Positions 6,532 to 15,750 of a DNA stretch of 64,000 nt are shown piece after piece. The stretch's first letter is position 1; every line of letters starts with the position of its first letter. The translations under genes and the position numbers were made by a program. This DNA is from Geomonas subterranea. Lineage in GTDB: Bacteria; Desulfobacterota; Desulfuromonadia; Geobacterales; Geobacteraceae. The notes under the pieces were generated by a model. That model worked only from the letters and a program-made list of their open reading frames with translations. It was not told the origin of the DNA and did no database searches. The stretch is taken from positions 868,001 through 932,000 of the forward strand of contig NZ_CP077683.1 of assembly GCF_019063845.1 (NCBI RefSeq). The letters are read 5' to 3'.

Positions 6532-7160
6532 TCAACTGGTATCGCTTTGTCATGCTGTATGTGCTTTTGCTTGGCGTCGGGCTGTATTTGCAGTTTCACC
6601 GCGATGTCACCGTGCCGGTGAACAGGCCGCTCGAACAGTTCCCGGCCCAGGTGAACGGGTGGCGTATGGTCGGCTCTACCCAATTTTCCGCTGACGTGCA
6701 GAACGTGCTTAAGGCAACGGACCTCCTTGTGAGGCAGTATGTCAACGAAAAAGGGGAAAAGGTCGAGCTTTATATCGGCTATCACGGTGGCGGTAAAGGG
6801 AGCGGTGAGATTCATTCCCCCAAACACTGCCTCCCTGGAAGCGGCTGGCACGAGGAGTTCACCTCAAAGGACACCATCCCTGCCGGGAGCGGCTCCTTGA
6901 ACGTGGTGCGGTCCGTTTATCGGAAGGGCGATAGTAGCGCGCTTTTTCTTTACTGGTACCAGGTCCGCGGCAAGAGCATTTCCGACGAGTTCTCGCTGAA
7001 AGGGCAACAGATTGCGAATTCATTTCTCTCTCGACGTCGAGATGCTTCTTTCATCAGGATATCACTGCCATCGGAAGGCGATCAGGCAAAAGCCACTGCC
7101 ACGGCCAAGAGGTTCGCGCAGGATCTGCTCCCGACCATAAGGGCTTTTCTTCCGGGCTGA
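6528..7160 (+). CDS. epsI: Exosortase-associated protein EpsI (DUF3485)
   Basis: This 210-residue protein starts at ATG 6528, overlapping the exosortase stop. One N-terminal membrane anchor (about 6-24) is followed by a periplasmic domain with VNGWRMV, ELYIGYHGGGKGSGEIHSPKHCLPGSGW and LFLYWYQ, the conserved features of the EpsI family. The family is fused to or adjacent to exosortases and is needed for exopolysaccharide output in Methylobacillus; its chemistry is unresolved. The conserved HSPKxCLPGxGW motif with Cys and His is intact. Co-translation with the exosortase is likely. Confidence 0.92.
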   Translation: MINWYRFVMLYVLLLGVGLYLQFHRDVTVPVNRPLEQFPAQVNGWRMVGSTQFSADVQNVLKATDLLVRQYVNEKGEKVELYIGYHGGGKGSGEIHSPKHCLPGSGWHEEFTSKDTIPAGSGSLNVVRSVYRKGDSSALFLYWYQVRGKSISDEFSLKGQQIANSFLSRRRDASFIRISLPSEGDQAKATATAKRFAQDLLPTIRAFLPG

Positions 7161-7279
7161 GTCGGCCGCGATATTTTGCGCCCTGGAGAAGCCAGGACCG
7201 GGGGGGCGCGCACGCGGCGTAGCTGGTTATAGGGGCCATTGGCGAGCTTCGGCAGGTATCCTGGGCCCTAGAGGTGACG

Positions 7280-9352
7280 ATGTCGCTTACGCTGATTTCA
7301 GTCTTTTTGCTGCTGGCCTCCGTGCTGCGCATCGTGCTGCTGGAGAGACGAAGCGGTGCGTACAGCTACCTGGCAGTGCCGTTTTTCGCCATCGCTGTCC
7401 TGGAACTCTTCGATTTCTTCGCACTGGGGAATTCCCGGGCTGAAATCGACTGGAAGCGCTGCGCCCTGTTCGTCGAGGCGCTTTTACCGTCCTGCTGGAT
7501 TTTGCTGAGCCTGACCTACGCGCGGGAGCTCCCGGAGCGGGGACTTTCGTTGAAGAGCCGGTTACTGGTCGGGATCAGCGCGCTTCTGGTACTGGTTCCC
7601 CTGTTGCTGCCGGCGGCTTCCTTCTACTACGCTCCTGACTTCCCGGCCGAGGCGGTGCTGTTTCTGGCCGACGCCGGCTACTACTTCTACGTGGCGATCC
7701 TGTTGCTGCTGGTGGTGGCGCTAATCAACTTCGAGTCCACGCTGGTGAACGCCTCCTCGGAAGCCCTGTGGCGGGTGAAGCTCGATATCGTCGCGCTCTG
7801 CTCCATGCTCGCCGTGCTCGCGTTCTACTACTCGAGCGCCCTGCTGTACCGCTCGCTCAACATGGAGCTTGCGCCGCTGCGCTCCCTGCTCTTCATCATC
7901 GCCTCGCTGATGTTGCTCTATGCCCGTTCCCACTGGCGCGGCAGCGCCCGTGTCAAGGTCTCGCAGGCGGTCCTGCTGAAATCCGTGGTCATAGTGGTGA
8001 TCTCCGCCTACCTGGTCATGCTGGGCGCGCTCGGCGAGGCGATGAAGTACTTCGGGCCGCTGTTCCCGCGGGTGCTCACCCTGTCACTGGGGTTCATAGC
8101 CGGCATCCTGCTGCTGCTTCTGCTCCTCTCCGACCGGGCCAAGCGGGAACTGAAGGTGCTGCTACACAAGCACTTCTACCAGAGTAAATACGATTACCGG
8201 GCGCAGTGGCTTGGGTTGACCGAGAGGCTGTCGACCTTCGAAGGGGGGGATGACCTGGTCCACAGGGTGCTCCTCGCCTACTGCGAGATCTTCGGAGTGC
8301 ACGGAGCGGCGCTGTATCAGCACCAGCAAGGGTGCGGCTGGTACTGCGTCGCCTCTGCCCTCGAACTGGAGCCGCTTCGGGAGACCATCAACGACGACAA
8401 CCCGATCCTGACCTCCCTGCGGGAGAGGCAGTGGGTCTTTTGCAGCGGTGACCCCAACCATGAGCTCACCCCGCACGAATGGCTCTTCCTCGAACGCTAC
8501 GGGATCTCCTTCGTGGTTCCCCTCTTCGAGGGGGAGGCGCTCTCCGGATTCATCGTGCTGGGGGCCCAGGTGGTGCCCGACGAGCAGTACCGCTACGAAG
8601 ACTTCGATCTGATGAAGACCATCGCGCGTCAGGTGTCGGTTGCCATGCAGCATCAGCGCCTCTCCGAGCAGCTGACCCAGTCCAAGGCGATGGAGGCGGT
8701 GGGGAGCCTGGCGACCTTCGTGGTGCACGACCTGAAGAACCTTGCGGCCACCATCTCGCTGGTGCTCGAGAACGCCCGGGAGCACATCGATAACCCGGAG
8801 TTTCAGCAGGACATGCTGAGCAGCCTCGGCAACACCACGAAGAAGATGCACCACCTGATCGGCCGGCTGCGCAACCTGGGCGAGAGCGAACTCCTGCAGA
8901 GGCGCCCGGTCGATCTGCTGGCGCTCACCGGGGATTGCGCGGCGATGGTGCAGGGAAGGACCATTTCGGTGCAGGGTGACCAGCAGGTAGTGCTGGGGGA
9001 CAGGGAGGAGCTGCAAAAGGTGCTTTTGAACCTCTTGCTGAACGCGGTGGAGGCTTCACCCCCCGGGGCATCCATAACCGTGGAAGTCGGCTGCAACGGC
9101 ACCCCGTTCGTCAAGGTGGCGGACCGCGGCTGCGGCATGTCCCCGCGCTTTATCAGGAACGATCTGTTCGTGCCGTTTCGCACCTCAAAGCCGACCGGGC
9201 TCGGCATCGGACTGTACCAGTCGCGCCAGATCGTCACGGCCCACGGCGGCAGTATCGAAGTCTCCAGCGTGGAAGGGGAGGGGACCGTGTTCACCGTCCA
9301 CCTCCCGGTCGCGGCGGAGGAACCGGCGGCCGGCGCCATCGAGGCCGCATGA
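7280..9352 (+). CDS. prsK: PrsK-type sensor histidine kinase of the exosortase system
   Basis: The 690-residue reading uses ATG 7280, since GAGGTG at 7271-7276 is better placed as its ribosome binding site than for GTG 7274. The N-terminal 280 residues contain about eight membrane segments. A GAF-like sensor region follows (about 310-450), then a dimerisation helix with phospho-acceptor His483 (VVHDLKNLAATISLV) and an HATPase domain with NLLLNAVEA, DRGCGM and GLGIGLYQSR. This matches the PEP-CTERM system kinase family in length and order. It is a cognate partner of the sigma-54 activator encoded next, with a 4-bp ATGA overlap. The signal is unknown; a cell-envelope cue is likely. Confidence 0.9.
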   Translation: MSLTLISVFLLLASVLRIVLLERRSGAYSYLAVPFFAIAVLELFDFFALGNSRAEIDWKRCALFVEALLPSCWILLSLTYARELPERGLSLKSRLLVGISALLVLVPLLLPAASFYYAPDFPAEAVLFLADAGYYFYVAILLLLVVALINFESTLVNASSEALWRVKLDIVALCSMLAVLAFYYSSALLYRSLNMELAPLRSLLFIIASLMLLYARSHWRGSARVKVSQAVLLKSVVIVVISAYLVMLGALGEAMKYFGPLFPRVLTLSLGFIAGILLLLLLLSDRAKRELKVLLHKHFYQSKYDYRAQWLGLTERLSTFEGGDDLVHRVLLAYCEIFGVHGAALYQHQQGCGWYCVASALELEPLRETINDDNPILTSLRERQWVFCSGDPNHELTPHEWLFLERYGISFVVPLFEGEALSGFIVLGAQVVPDEQYRYEDFDLMKTIARQVSVAMQHQRLSEQLTQSKAMEAVGSLATFVVHDLKNLAATISLVLENAREHIDNPEFQQDMLSSLGNTTKKMHHLIGRLRNLGESELLQRRPVDLLALTGDCAAMVQGRTISVQGDQQVVLGDREELQKVLLNLLLNAVEASPPGASITVEVGCNGTPFVKVADRGCGMSPRFIRNDLFVPFRTSKPTGLGIGLYQSRQIVTAHGGSIEVSSVEGEGTVFTVHLPVAAEEPAAGAIEAA

Positions 9353-10722
9353 AGGAGGAGCAGGTGAGAAAGCTTCTGATTGTCGATGACAATGAGGATA
9401 TCAGGCAACAACTGAAGTGGGGGCTGAACCAGGAGTACCAGGTGCTTCTGGCGGCCGATGCCCGCGAAGCCCTTTCCCTTTTCAGGAGCGAGCGCCCTGC
9501 GGTCGTGGTGCTCGACCTGGGGCTCCCCCCGTACCCGGACAGCTCGGTCGAGGGATTCCGCTGCCTGGACGAGATGCTGGGGGTGAACCCGGTGACCAAG
9601 GTCATCATGCTGACCGGCAACAACGAAAGGGAAAACGCGCTCAAGGCGATGCGCATGGGCGCCTTCGACTTTTACGCGAAGCCCCCCGTGTTGTCCGAAC
9701 TGAAGGTGATGATCGGGCGCGCCTTCCACATCGCCAACATCGAGGAGCAAAACAGCGTGATCTCCCCCTGCGGGGAGGCGGAAGAGCAGTGGGGTATGGT
9801 TGGGAAGTGCGCCGAGATGCAGGCTGTCTTCACCACCATCCGCAAGGTCGCCGCCTCCAACGCCCCCATCCTGATCCTCGGCGAGAGCGGTACCGGCAAG
9901 GAGCTTGTGGCGGCCGCCATTCACGAGGCGAGCCAGCGCCGCACGGGGCCGATGGTGGCGATCAACTGCGGCGCCATCCCGGAGAATCTCCTGGAGAGCG
10001 AGCTCTTCGGGCACGAGAAGGGAGCCTTCACCGGCGCTCACACCGCCGTGCGCGGGAAGCTGCAGTACGCCCACAAGGGGACCCTTTTCCTCGACGAGAT
10101 TGGTGAACTCCCGGTGAACCTGCAGGTGAAGCTGCTGCGTTTTCTCCAGGAAGGGACCATCCAGCGGGTCGGCGGGCGGGAGGAGATCCCCATCGACGCG
10201 CGCACCACCTGCGCCACCAACATCGACATCCCGAAGGCGATCGAGGAGGGACGGTTCCGCGAGGACCTCTACTACCGGATAGGCGTGGTCACCGTCAAGC
10301 TCCCCCCCCTTAGGTCGCGCGGCGACGACGTCCTCCTGCTGGCGGAAACCTTCCTGAGGCTCTTTTGCAAGGAGAGCAAGAAGAAGGTGCGGCTGTCGCC
10401 CGCTGCCATTGCCTTCCTGAAACGGCACGACTGGCCCGGGAACGTGCGCGAATTGAGAAACCGCATCCAGCGCGCCGTCATCATGTGCGACGGTTCCAGC
10501 ATCGGCCCGCTCGATCTTGGTTGCGACTTCGAGCCTCCGCCGATGCCGTCCCACAACAATGACAACCTCTCGCTCAGGGAAGCGCGCGAACGGATGGAGC
10601 GGGAGATGATACTGAACGCCATAGAACGGCAATCGGGCAACATCCTGAAGGCCGCCGAGGAACTGGGCGTCAGCCGCCCCACGCTCTACGACCTGATGAA
10701 GAAGCTTTCCATACACCAGTAG
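9349..10722 (+). CDS. prsR: PrsR-type sigma-54-dependent response regulator
   Basis: This 457-residue protein has a receiver domain with acidic pocket IVDDNED, phospho-acceptor Asp56 (VVVLDLGLPP) and Lys in YAKPP. A AAA+ domain follows (about 150-390), with Walker A GESGTGKE near residue 180 and the sigma-54 contact loop GAFTGA near 225. A Fis-type helix-turn-helix ends the protein (NILKAAEELGVSRPTLYDLMKKL). It should activate sigma-54 promoters of exosortase-target genes when phosphorylated by PrsK. A good -24/-12 element lies at 14419-14432, before the tail-bearing secreted protein. A strong terminator follows the gene. Confidence 0.93.
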   Translation: MKEEQVRKLLIVDDNEDIRQQLKWGLNQEYQVLLAADAREALSLFRSERPAVVVLDLGLPPYPDSSVEGFRCLDEMLGVNPVTKVIMLTGNNERENALKAMRMGAFDFYAKPPVLSELKVMIGRAFHIANIEEQNSVISPCGEAEEQWGMVGKCAEMQAVFTTIRKVAASNAPILILGESGTGKELVAAAIHEASQRRTGPMVAINCGAIPENLLESELFGHEKGAFTGAHTAVRGKLQYAHKGTLFLDEIGELPVNLQVKLLRFLQEGTIQRVGGREEIPIDARTTCATNIDIPKAIEEGRFREDLYYRIGVVTVKLPPLRSRGDDVLLLAETFLRLFCKESKKKVRLSPAAIAFLKRHDWPGNVRELRNRIQRAVIMCDGSSIGPLDLGCDFEPPPMPSHNNDNLSLREARERMEREMILNAIERQSGNILKAAEELGVSRPTLYDLMKKLSIHQ

Positions 10723-10757
10723 CCCCGTTCAAGGTTCTATGACCTGAGTGAGTGAAA

Positions 10758-10798
10758 CGCGAAAAGGGCCGGCATGTTATCTGCCGGCCCTTTTCGCG
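10758..10798. terminator. Bidirectional terminator after prsR
   Basis: A 17-bp perfect stem has its left arm at 10758-10774 and its right arm at 10782-10798, with a 7-nt loop and TTTT/AAAA inside the arms. It separates prsR from the convergent zinc-finger gene and can serve both. Confidence 0.85.
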
Positions 10799-10815
10799 TG
10801 GTGAGAAGGTATGAA

Positions 10816-11043
10816 CTACAGGCCCGGGGGGGGCGGGGGCGGGGTCCAGGCCGCGGGCCTTGGGAGCGCGGCGCCAAAGGGATTTTCCTCGCAGGCCGGG
10901 CAGGTGATGGTGCCGCTTCCAAAACAGACGCTGCAATCCGATTCCCAGATGTCCAGCACCGGGACATAGTACCGGTTACCCGTACCGCCGCACTCCGGGC
11001 AGGTCACGATCTTTTTGTCTCTACAGTCCTTACAGATTGCCAT
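10816..11043 (-). CDS. Small DnaJ-type zinc-finger protein with proline tail
   Basis: This is a 75-residue protein starting at MAICKDC, with GGAAGGAG 7 bp upstream; longer frames are rejected. Four CxxC pairs are visible: CKDC, CPECGGTG, CSVCFGSG and CPAC. The CxxCxGxG form is the zinc-binding repeat of DnaJ-like chaperones, here without a J-domain. The end is a run of prolines (WTPPPPPPGL). Such miniature zinc fingers may act as redox chaperones or protein-binding modules; the role here is unknown. It is monocistronic, with a strong promoter of its own. Confidence 0.82.
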   Translation of the reverse strand: MAICKDCRDKKIVTCPECGGTGNRYYVPVLDIWESDCSVCFGSGTITCPACEENPFGAALPRPAAWTPPPPPPGL

Positions 11044-11098
11044 GGTACAACTCCTTCCGTGCTGCGGCACGTTGTGACTTATTGAGTAGGAGTTGTGC

Positions 11099-11126
11099 AG
11101 TATAGAACAGGATTGATTCCTGTCAA
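11099..11126 (-). promoter_or_regulatory. Strong sigma-70 promoter of the zinc-finger gene
   Basis: On the minus strand TTGACA (11121-11126) and TATACT (11099-11104) are 16 bp apart. Transcription would start about 50 bp before the ATG at 11043. Confidence 0.75.
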
Positions 11127-11154
11127 TTAAAAATAATAAATATTTATGCACCGG

Positions 11155-11180
11155 GGGGACGCGTCCGTACCTGCGTCCCC
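11155..11180. other. Hairpin downstream of the chemoreceptor gene
   Basis: GGGGACGC (11155-11162) pairs with GCGTCCCC (11173-11180). It lies 17 bp past the receptor stop and may end that transcript, although the T-rich stretch is offset by several bases. Confidence 0.45.
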
Positions 11181-11196
11181 GCCGGTTTCACGGATT

Positions 11197-13740
11197 TCAG
11201 AAGCGCTCGAAGTCATTGTGGTCCAGCCTCAGTGCCACACCCTTGTCTATTGCCGCCTGTGTGGAACGTGATGTGGTGGTTCCCTTGGCGGCCGTGCCGG
11301 CATACGTCATGGGTGCCGCGTCGCGGCGCCCTTGCCGCTTCCCCCCCTCCGACGCCCGACCCGCGGGGACACCGCTGTCCCGGACCTGGAAGAAGGAGAC
11401 CGTGTTCTGCAACTGGGCCGCCTGGGAGGACAACTCCTCGGCGGTGGACGCCATCTCCTCGGCCACCGTCGCGTTCTTCTGGATCACCTGGTCCAGCACC
11501 TGTATGGCCTGGTTGATCTGCTGGGCGCCGCCGTCCTGCTCTTTGCTCGCGGCGCTGATCTCCTGGACCAGTTCCGCCGTTCTCTGGATGTTGGGCAGTA
11601 TTTCGCCAAGGAGTGCTTCCGCCTTTTCGGCGATCTCGACACTGGAGGTGGAGAGGGTGGAAATCTCACCTGCCGCCTTCTGGCTCCGCTCGGCGAGCTT
11701 GCGCACCTCGGCCGCGACCACGGCAAACCCCTTGCCGTGTTCCCCGGCACGCGCCGCCTCTATGGCGGCGTTGAGCGCGAGCATGTTGGTCTGCCGCGCG
11801 ATCTCCTCGACGATGGAGATCTTTCCGGCGATCTCCTTCATGGCCGCGAGCGTCCCGGCGACGGCCTTCCCCCCTTCCTGCGCGTCGGCCGCCGACTTCA
11901 CCGCGATCTTTTCGGTCTGCATCGCGTTGTCCGCCGTCTGCCTGATGTTGGCGCTCATCTCCTCCATGGAGCTGGACGCCTGCTCGGCCGAGGCCGCCTG
12001 CTCGGTGGCGCCCTGTGAGGTGTTCTCCGCGTTCTCTGCCAGTTCCTTGCTCCCAAGCGTCACGTTGTCCGCCGCCTGCTTCACGTCGAGGACCACGTCC
12101 GAGAGCTTTCGCACCATGGCGGCAAGGTCCTTCAGCAATTCGTCCTTCTCGGAGCGGGGCGTGACCTCCACGCTCAGGTTGCCGTCGGCGATTTCCTTGG
12201 TGATGCCGATGACGCCGTCCATGGCGAGTTTCACGCTCTTCAAGCTGTCGTTGATGCGCATGAAGTCGGAGTGGGTATCCCTGGTATGCTGGTCCGGCTG
12301 CGCGATCGCGAAGTCGAGGTCAAGGTCCCCCTGCGAAAGGAGGTGGAGGTTCACGGCCATCCTTTCGATCTCCGTCTTGGTATAGTCGCGGTTCCTGATG
12401 ATCGCCGTCAGGTCCTGGACCACCTCGACGTAGCCGATCTTCTCCCCCTTGCGGTTCATGAGGTACGTCGTGTCCTGCTTGCACCCGGAGCCGCACCAGT
12501 CGAAGTAGCTCTCCGGCACCCCTCTGTGCAGTTGCTTTATCCCGCACCCCTCGGTGTTGCAGATGTTGGCGGCGGCGTTGCTGCAGGGAAGCCCCAACGC
12601 CGTCACCCGGTCCCTGATGCGTCCTTCCTTGACCAGGAGCGCCTCGAAGGGCTTGTTGAGGAAGGTCCAGTTCATGTCGTTGTCGGTGACGTGGATCGGG
12701 AAGGGGACCGCGTCTATGATCGCCTCGTACCAGTCGTTCTTCTGCACCACCACGTCCAGGGTCCGGTTGACCCCGTCCACGATGGCCCGGTACTCACCCT
12801 GGTGCTTCGAGGCGTCGGAGCGGGTCTGGAAGTTGCCGGCGAGGGCCGCGTTCACGAGCGTTTCGGTGTCGACGATCATGGCGCCGACGGCGTCTTTCAC
12901 CCTGGAGAGGCTGTCGTTGATCTTGACGAAGTTGTCACGCGCCACTTCGGTGTGCTGGTCTGCATCCGCGACCTTCAGGTCGAGGTCCAGGTTGCCCAGC
13001 GCGAGCTTGGTGAGGTTCCCCGCCATCCGCTCCACCTCGGCCTGGGTGTAGTCGCGGTTCCTGATGATCGCGGTCAGGTCGGTCACCGTCTCCACGTAGC
13101 CGATACGCTCGCCGTTGCGGTTTACAAGGTAGGCCGTGTCCTGCTTGCATTCCGAGCCGCACCAGGTGAAGAAGCTTTCGTTCACCCCCTTGTGGAGCTG
13201 CTTGATGCCGCATCCCTCGTTGTTGCAGATGTTGGCGGCCGCGTTGCTGCAGGCATGTCCCACCGCGGAATCGCGGTCCTTGATGCGTCCCTCCCTGATC
13301 AGCAGCGTCTCGAACGGCTTGTTCATGAAGGTCCAGTTCATGTCGTTGTCGGTGACGTGCACCGGGAACGGGACCGCGTCGATGATGGCGCGGAACCAGT
13401 CGTTTTTCTCCACCAGCCGGTCTCGTTCCTGTTCGAAATCCCGGGTCACGGTCTCGACCGTCTGCGTGTTTTTCTCCATGAGCCGGTCGCGCTCCCCTTC
13501 GAACTCCCTGGTCATCGCCGCGGCTGTCCGTGTGTTCTCCTCTACGAGTCGTTCCCGTTCCGCTTCGACCGCGCGCGCCATGTAGCCGCCGAGGACGAGC
13601 GTGAGGACAAACGCCACGGCGCAGGCGCCCGATGCGCCAGACGTGGAACCTCGCACCGCGGCGAGAGAACCCGCAACACCGAGTACCGCGGCGGCGATGA
13701 ATGCAACCATTACCTTTACCTTGAGAGTCATTGTCTCCAT
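11197..13740 (-). CDS. Methyl-accepting chemotaxis protein with two Cys-rich PAS domains
   Basis: This is an 847-residue receptor. Two membrane segments (about 8-28 and 38-55) flank a very short periplasmic loop, so sensing is probably cytoplasmic. A coiled coil of repeated ERDRLxEKNT units leads to a PAS domain (about 113-225). Its partner PAS domain (about 335-447) is about 75 percent identical. Each carries five Cys at matching places (164/172/177/194/198 and 386/394/399/416/420), in CSNAAANIC and WCGSxCKQD. HAMP-like linkers follow both. The signalling domain (about 560-790) has the hairpin tip [19 protein letters not shown]. The Cys sets suggest a metal, haem or Fe-S ligand and redox sensing (inference). 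The start could also be ATG 13731. Confidence 0.9.
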   Translation of the reverse strand: METMTLKVKVMVAFIAAAVLGVAGSLAAVRGSTSGASGACAVAFVLTLVLGGYMARAVEAERERLVEENTRTAAAMTREFEGERDRLMEKNTQTVETVTRDFEQERDRLVEKNDWFRAIIDAVPFPVHVTDNDMNWTFMNKPFETLLIREGRIKDRDSAVGHACSNAAANICNNEGCGIKQLHKGVNESFFTWCGSECKQDTAYLVNRNGERIGYVETVTDLTAIIRNRDYTQAEVERMAGNLTKLALGNLDLDLKVADADQHTEVARDNFVKINDSLSRVKDAVGAMIVDTETLVNAALAGNFQTRSDASKHQGEYRAIVDGVNRTLDVVVQKNDWYEAIIDAVPFPIHVTDNDMNWTFLNKPFEALLVKEGRIRDRVTALGLPCSNAAANICNTEGCGIKQLHRGVPESYFDWCGSGCKQDTTYLMNRKGEKIGYVEVVQDLTAIIRNRDYTKTEIERMAVNLHLLSQGDLDLDFAIAQPDQHTRDTHSDFMRINDSLKSVKLAMDGVIGITKEIADGNLSVEVTPRSEKDELLKDLAAMVRKLSDVVLDVKQAADNVTLGSKELAENAENTSQGATEQAASAEQASSSMEEMSANIRQTADNAMQTEKIAVKSAADAQEGGKAVAGTLAAMKEIAGKISIVEEIARQTNMLALNAAIEAARAGEHGKGFAVVAAEVRKLAERSQKAAGEISTLSTSSVEIAEKAEALLGEILPNIQRTAELVQEISAASKEQDGGAQQINQAIQVLDQVIQKNATVAEEMASTAEELSSQAAQLQNTVSFFQVRDSGVPAGRASEGGKRQGRRDAAPMTYAGTAAKGTTTSRSTQAAIDKGVALRLDHNDFERF

Positions 13741-14418
13741 ACCCCTTTTATGCGTGCTGCTTGTTTAGTGATGGCGTCGCCCCGACGCGTGAATTCTGTG
13801 TGTCACCGGCACCGGTAAAGGGTCCGTTTAAAAGCCGTGGCGGCATCCTCTCGGGAGTGTGCCTTACACGGGTGATGTTCCGAGGGGATTTCATGCTGCT
13901 TTCGGCGGGGCGGCTGATTAATAAAGCGAAAAAAGATTAGGGCGATTGAATATGAGGGGGCGAAGAAGGAGTAGTGAAATCGTGCGGCGGTATAAGAGTA
14001 GGAATAGATTGATAAATAATGTATACGCAATCTGATTTGTAATACATTATTTTCTGTTACTTGTCACGGCTGAAGGGTGACTTCCGACAAAGTATCAGCG
14101 TGGCCGCGAAAACATCTACTGCTTCCTGCCGCGGGTCTTCCCATGCCTCGTTTTCAGAAAGTGAGGTCCGGTGTCCCGGCTGATGACTGGTGGAACACAA
14201 GTGAAGAGTCACTGGACGGGGGGCGATGAGGCATTTACCCGCCGGCGGCGAAAGAGGGAGTGGAGCGTCACCAGGGGGGCGGAACAGGGGTCATGTCTTT
14301 CGCGAAAAGACCGTCAACTACAGCCAAATGACAGGCGGAAACATTCCAGCAGCCGCGTCCTCTCCGCATGTGGCGGGGAACAGGGTGATTGGTGCCGCTT
14401 CAGGAATTGCCGTGAGGC
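13741..14418. other. Long intergenic region upstream of the sorting-tail protein
   Basis: About 680 bp contain no convincing gene; short frames here lack ribosome sites and family resemblance. Two inverted repeats are visible: AATAATGTAT/ATACATTATT (14015-14051) and a nested TTGTCAC...GTGAC...GACAA (14061-14090). The second could be an upstream activator site for the sigma-54 promoter, but its distance (about 330 bp) makes this speculative. Confidence 0.5.
14015..14051. promoter_or_regulatory. 10-bp inverted repeat, possible operator
   Basis: AATAATGTAT (14015-14024) and ATACATTATT (14042-14051) are perfect inverted arms 17 bp apart in an AT-rich pocket. They could be an operator or a hairpin; no regulator can be named. 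Confidence 0.35.
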
Positions 14419-14433
14419 GGCATTGTTCTTGCT
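14418..14433 (+). promoter_or_regulatory. Sigma-54 (-24/-12) promoter
   Basis: CGGCATTGTTCTTGCT fits TGGCACG-N4-TTGCW, with GG at 14419-14420 and GC at 14431-14432 exactly 10 bp apart. Transcription would start near 14443, 58 bp before the ATG. PrsR, the sigma-54 activator of exosortase systems, is encoded 3.7 kb upstream. Confidence 0.7.
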
Positions 14434-14500
14434 CTTAATGAAGGTTGTGCACTGTTATTTGGTTATCTGATTATTGCGTTTTTAGTTCGGAGGAGCTTGC

Positions 14501-15595
14501 ATGAAGAATCTGGTTCTTGTTCCGGCCCTGCTCTTTTGCCTCGTGTTCGATCTTCCCGCCTTCGCAACCTGTCCGGAAGGTTCCAACTGGACCTCATCGT
14601 GGACCGACAGCTACGGGCAGACCACATACTCAATTACGGCGCCTTGTGTGGTTTACCTCGGGGTTCCATTCACCGTAACCGCCAATGTGCATGACGTGTA
14701 CTATGCCAACACGGCGGTGGGGTGGAACTGGGCCATCACGGACGACGGCGCGACCCTTCTCTCCAACCAGGACCCCCTGGGCATAACCACCGACGCGAGC
14801 GGGAACTGGCAGCGATCGGTACAGCAGACCTACAGCGGCGTCGCAACCAACCATAACCTTTCTTTCTCCTTCACCGACTTCGGAAAAGGGCTCGGGTTCA
14901 TGAGGACTGCAGGCTCATCGGTCGGCGGCCTGGTCGTCGACCCGTATTTAATTACCCTTACTTCCTCGTTCACCCTGTCAGCCGCCGCGCAAAGCGCTAC
15001 CACGATCCCCGCAACCGTCTACAACCCCGGCGGTGCCCCGTTGAGCTACAGGTGGCTCGAAGGTGGCGCGGTGGTCCAGGATTACCAGCCGGTGGCAGGG
15101 ACAGGGACGGTGAACATCCCGCTCAACCTGGCCGCTTTGCCGCCGCTTTCCATCGGCACACACACCTACACCGTCGAGGTCACCGACGGGACGCAGACCG
15201 GCTCAAAAACGACCGATGTCGCGGTGACCCTGTCACCCCCGACCATCTCGGGCTCCCCGGCCGGGGCGGTTACCGCCGGCACTCCCTACAGCTTCGTGCC
15301 GACAGCCAGGTACGCCTCCAGCTTCAGCATCGGCAACAAGCCGGCATGGGCCATGTTCAACACCTCGACGGGTGCCCTCACCGGCACGCCCACTAGTTCC
15401 GACGCCGGCACCTATTCAAGCATCACGATTACCGCCATCAACAGCGCCGGCTCCGCGTCTCTCGCCCCTTTTTCCGTCATCGTCTCCCCCGCGGGAGGCG
15501 GTCAGGGGACGCCTGTTCATGTGATGGAGGGGTGGTGGTTGCTTCCCGCACTCCTTGCCGGGGTCGGGATCTTCTCGCGTAGAAAGGGAAAGTGA
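14501..15595 (+). CDS. Secreted Ig-like protein with exosortase-type C-terminal tail
   Basis: This is a 364-residue protein; GGAGG lies 7 bp before ATG. A signal peptide (about 1-22, VPALLFCLVFDLPAFA) precedes a beta-rich domain (about 23-160) that I do not recognise. Further beta-rich sequence and one putative-Ig repeat follow (PPTISGSP through SAGSASLAPFSVIV, about 243-332; He_PIG type with FNTSTGALTGTPT). The C-terminus is HVMEGWWLLPALLAGVGIF then SRRKGK: a short motif, one hydrophobic helix and a basic end. That is the tripartite layout of exosortase substrates, with MEGWW where PEP would be. The sigma-54 promoter and nearby exosortase/PrsKR support this. The role is probably extracellular matrix or surface structure (inference). 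Confidence 0.8.
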   Translation: MKNLVLVPALLFCLVFDLPAFATCPEGSNWTSSWTDSYGQTTYSITAPCVVYLGVPFTVTANVHDVYYANTAVGWNWAITDDGATLLSNQDPLGITTDASGNWQRSVQQTYSGVATNHNLSFSFTDFGKGLGFMRTAGSSVGGLVVDPYLITLTSSFTLSAAAQSATTIPATVYNPGGAPLSYRWLEGGAVVQDYQPVAGTGTVNIPLNLAALPPLSIGTHTYTVEVTDGTQTGSKTTDVAVTLSPPTISGSPAGAVTAGTPYSFVPTARYASSFSIGNKPAWAMFNTSTGALTGTPTSSDAGTYSSITITAINSAGSASLAPFSVIVSPAGGGQGTPVHVMEGWWLLPALLAGVGIFSRRKGK

Positions 15596-15670
15596 AGCGC
15601 GGGCACTGAAGCTCGTGTGGTATGAAGCGGGGAGGGGGTGCGATCATCGCGGCACCTGTTACGGCAATGC

Positions 15671-15703
15671 AAAAAGGGCTTACGGGAATCCCCGTAAGCC
15701 CTT
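15671..15703. terminator. Bidirectional terminator between convergent genes
   Basis: AAGGGCTTACGGG (15674-15686) pairs with CCCGTAAGCCCTT (15691-15703) over a 4-nt loop. It ends with A-rich and T-containing flanks and lies between the sorting-tail protein and the minus-strand Fe-S/VTT gene. Confidence 0.75.
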
Positions 15704-15750
15704 ATCAGTTTCACCCTGTAGATGAAAGCGCAACCGCTTCCGCGCGGAGG

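Noticed and set aside
13883-13915. Sigma-28 promoter before the Cys-rich PAS chemoreceptor
   Set aside because: A GCCGAAAG-like -10 with TTTA at 15 bp matches too poorly to claim.
14171-14470. 99-residue frame upstream of the sorting-tail gene
   Set aside because: It is Arg/Ser-rich with no ribosome site and overlaps the sigma-54 promoter.
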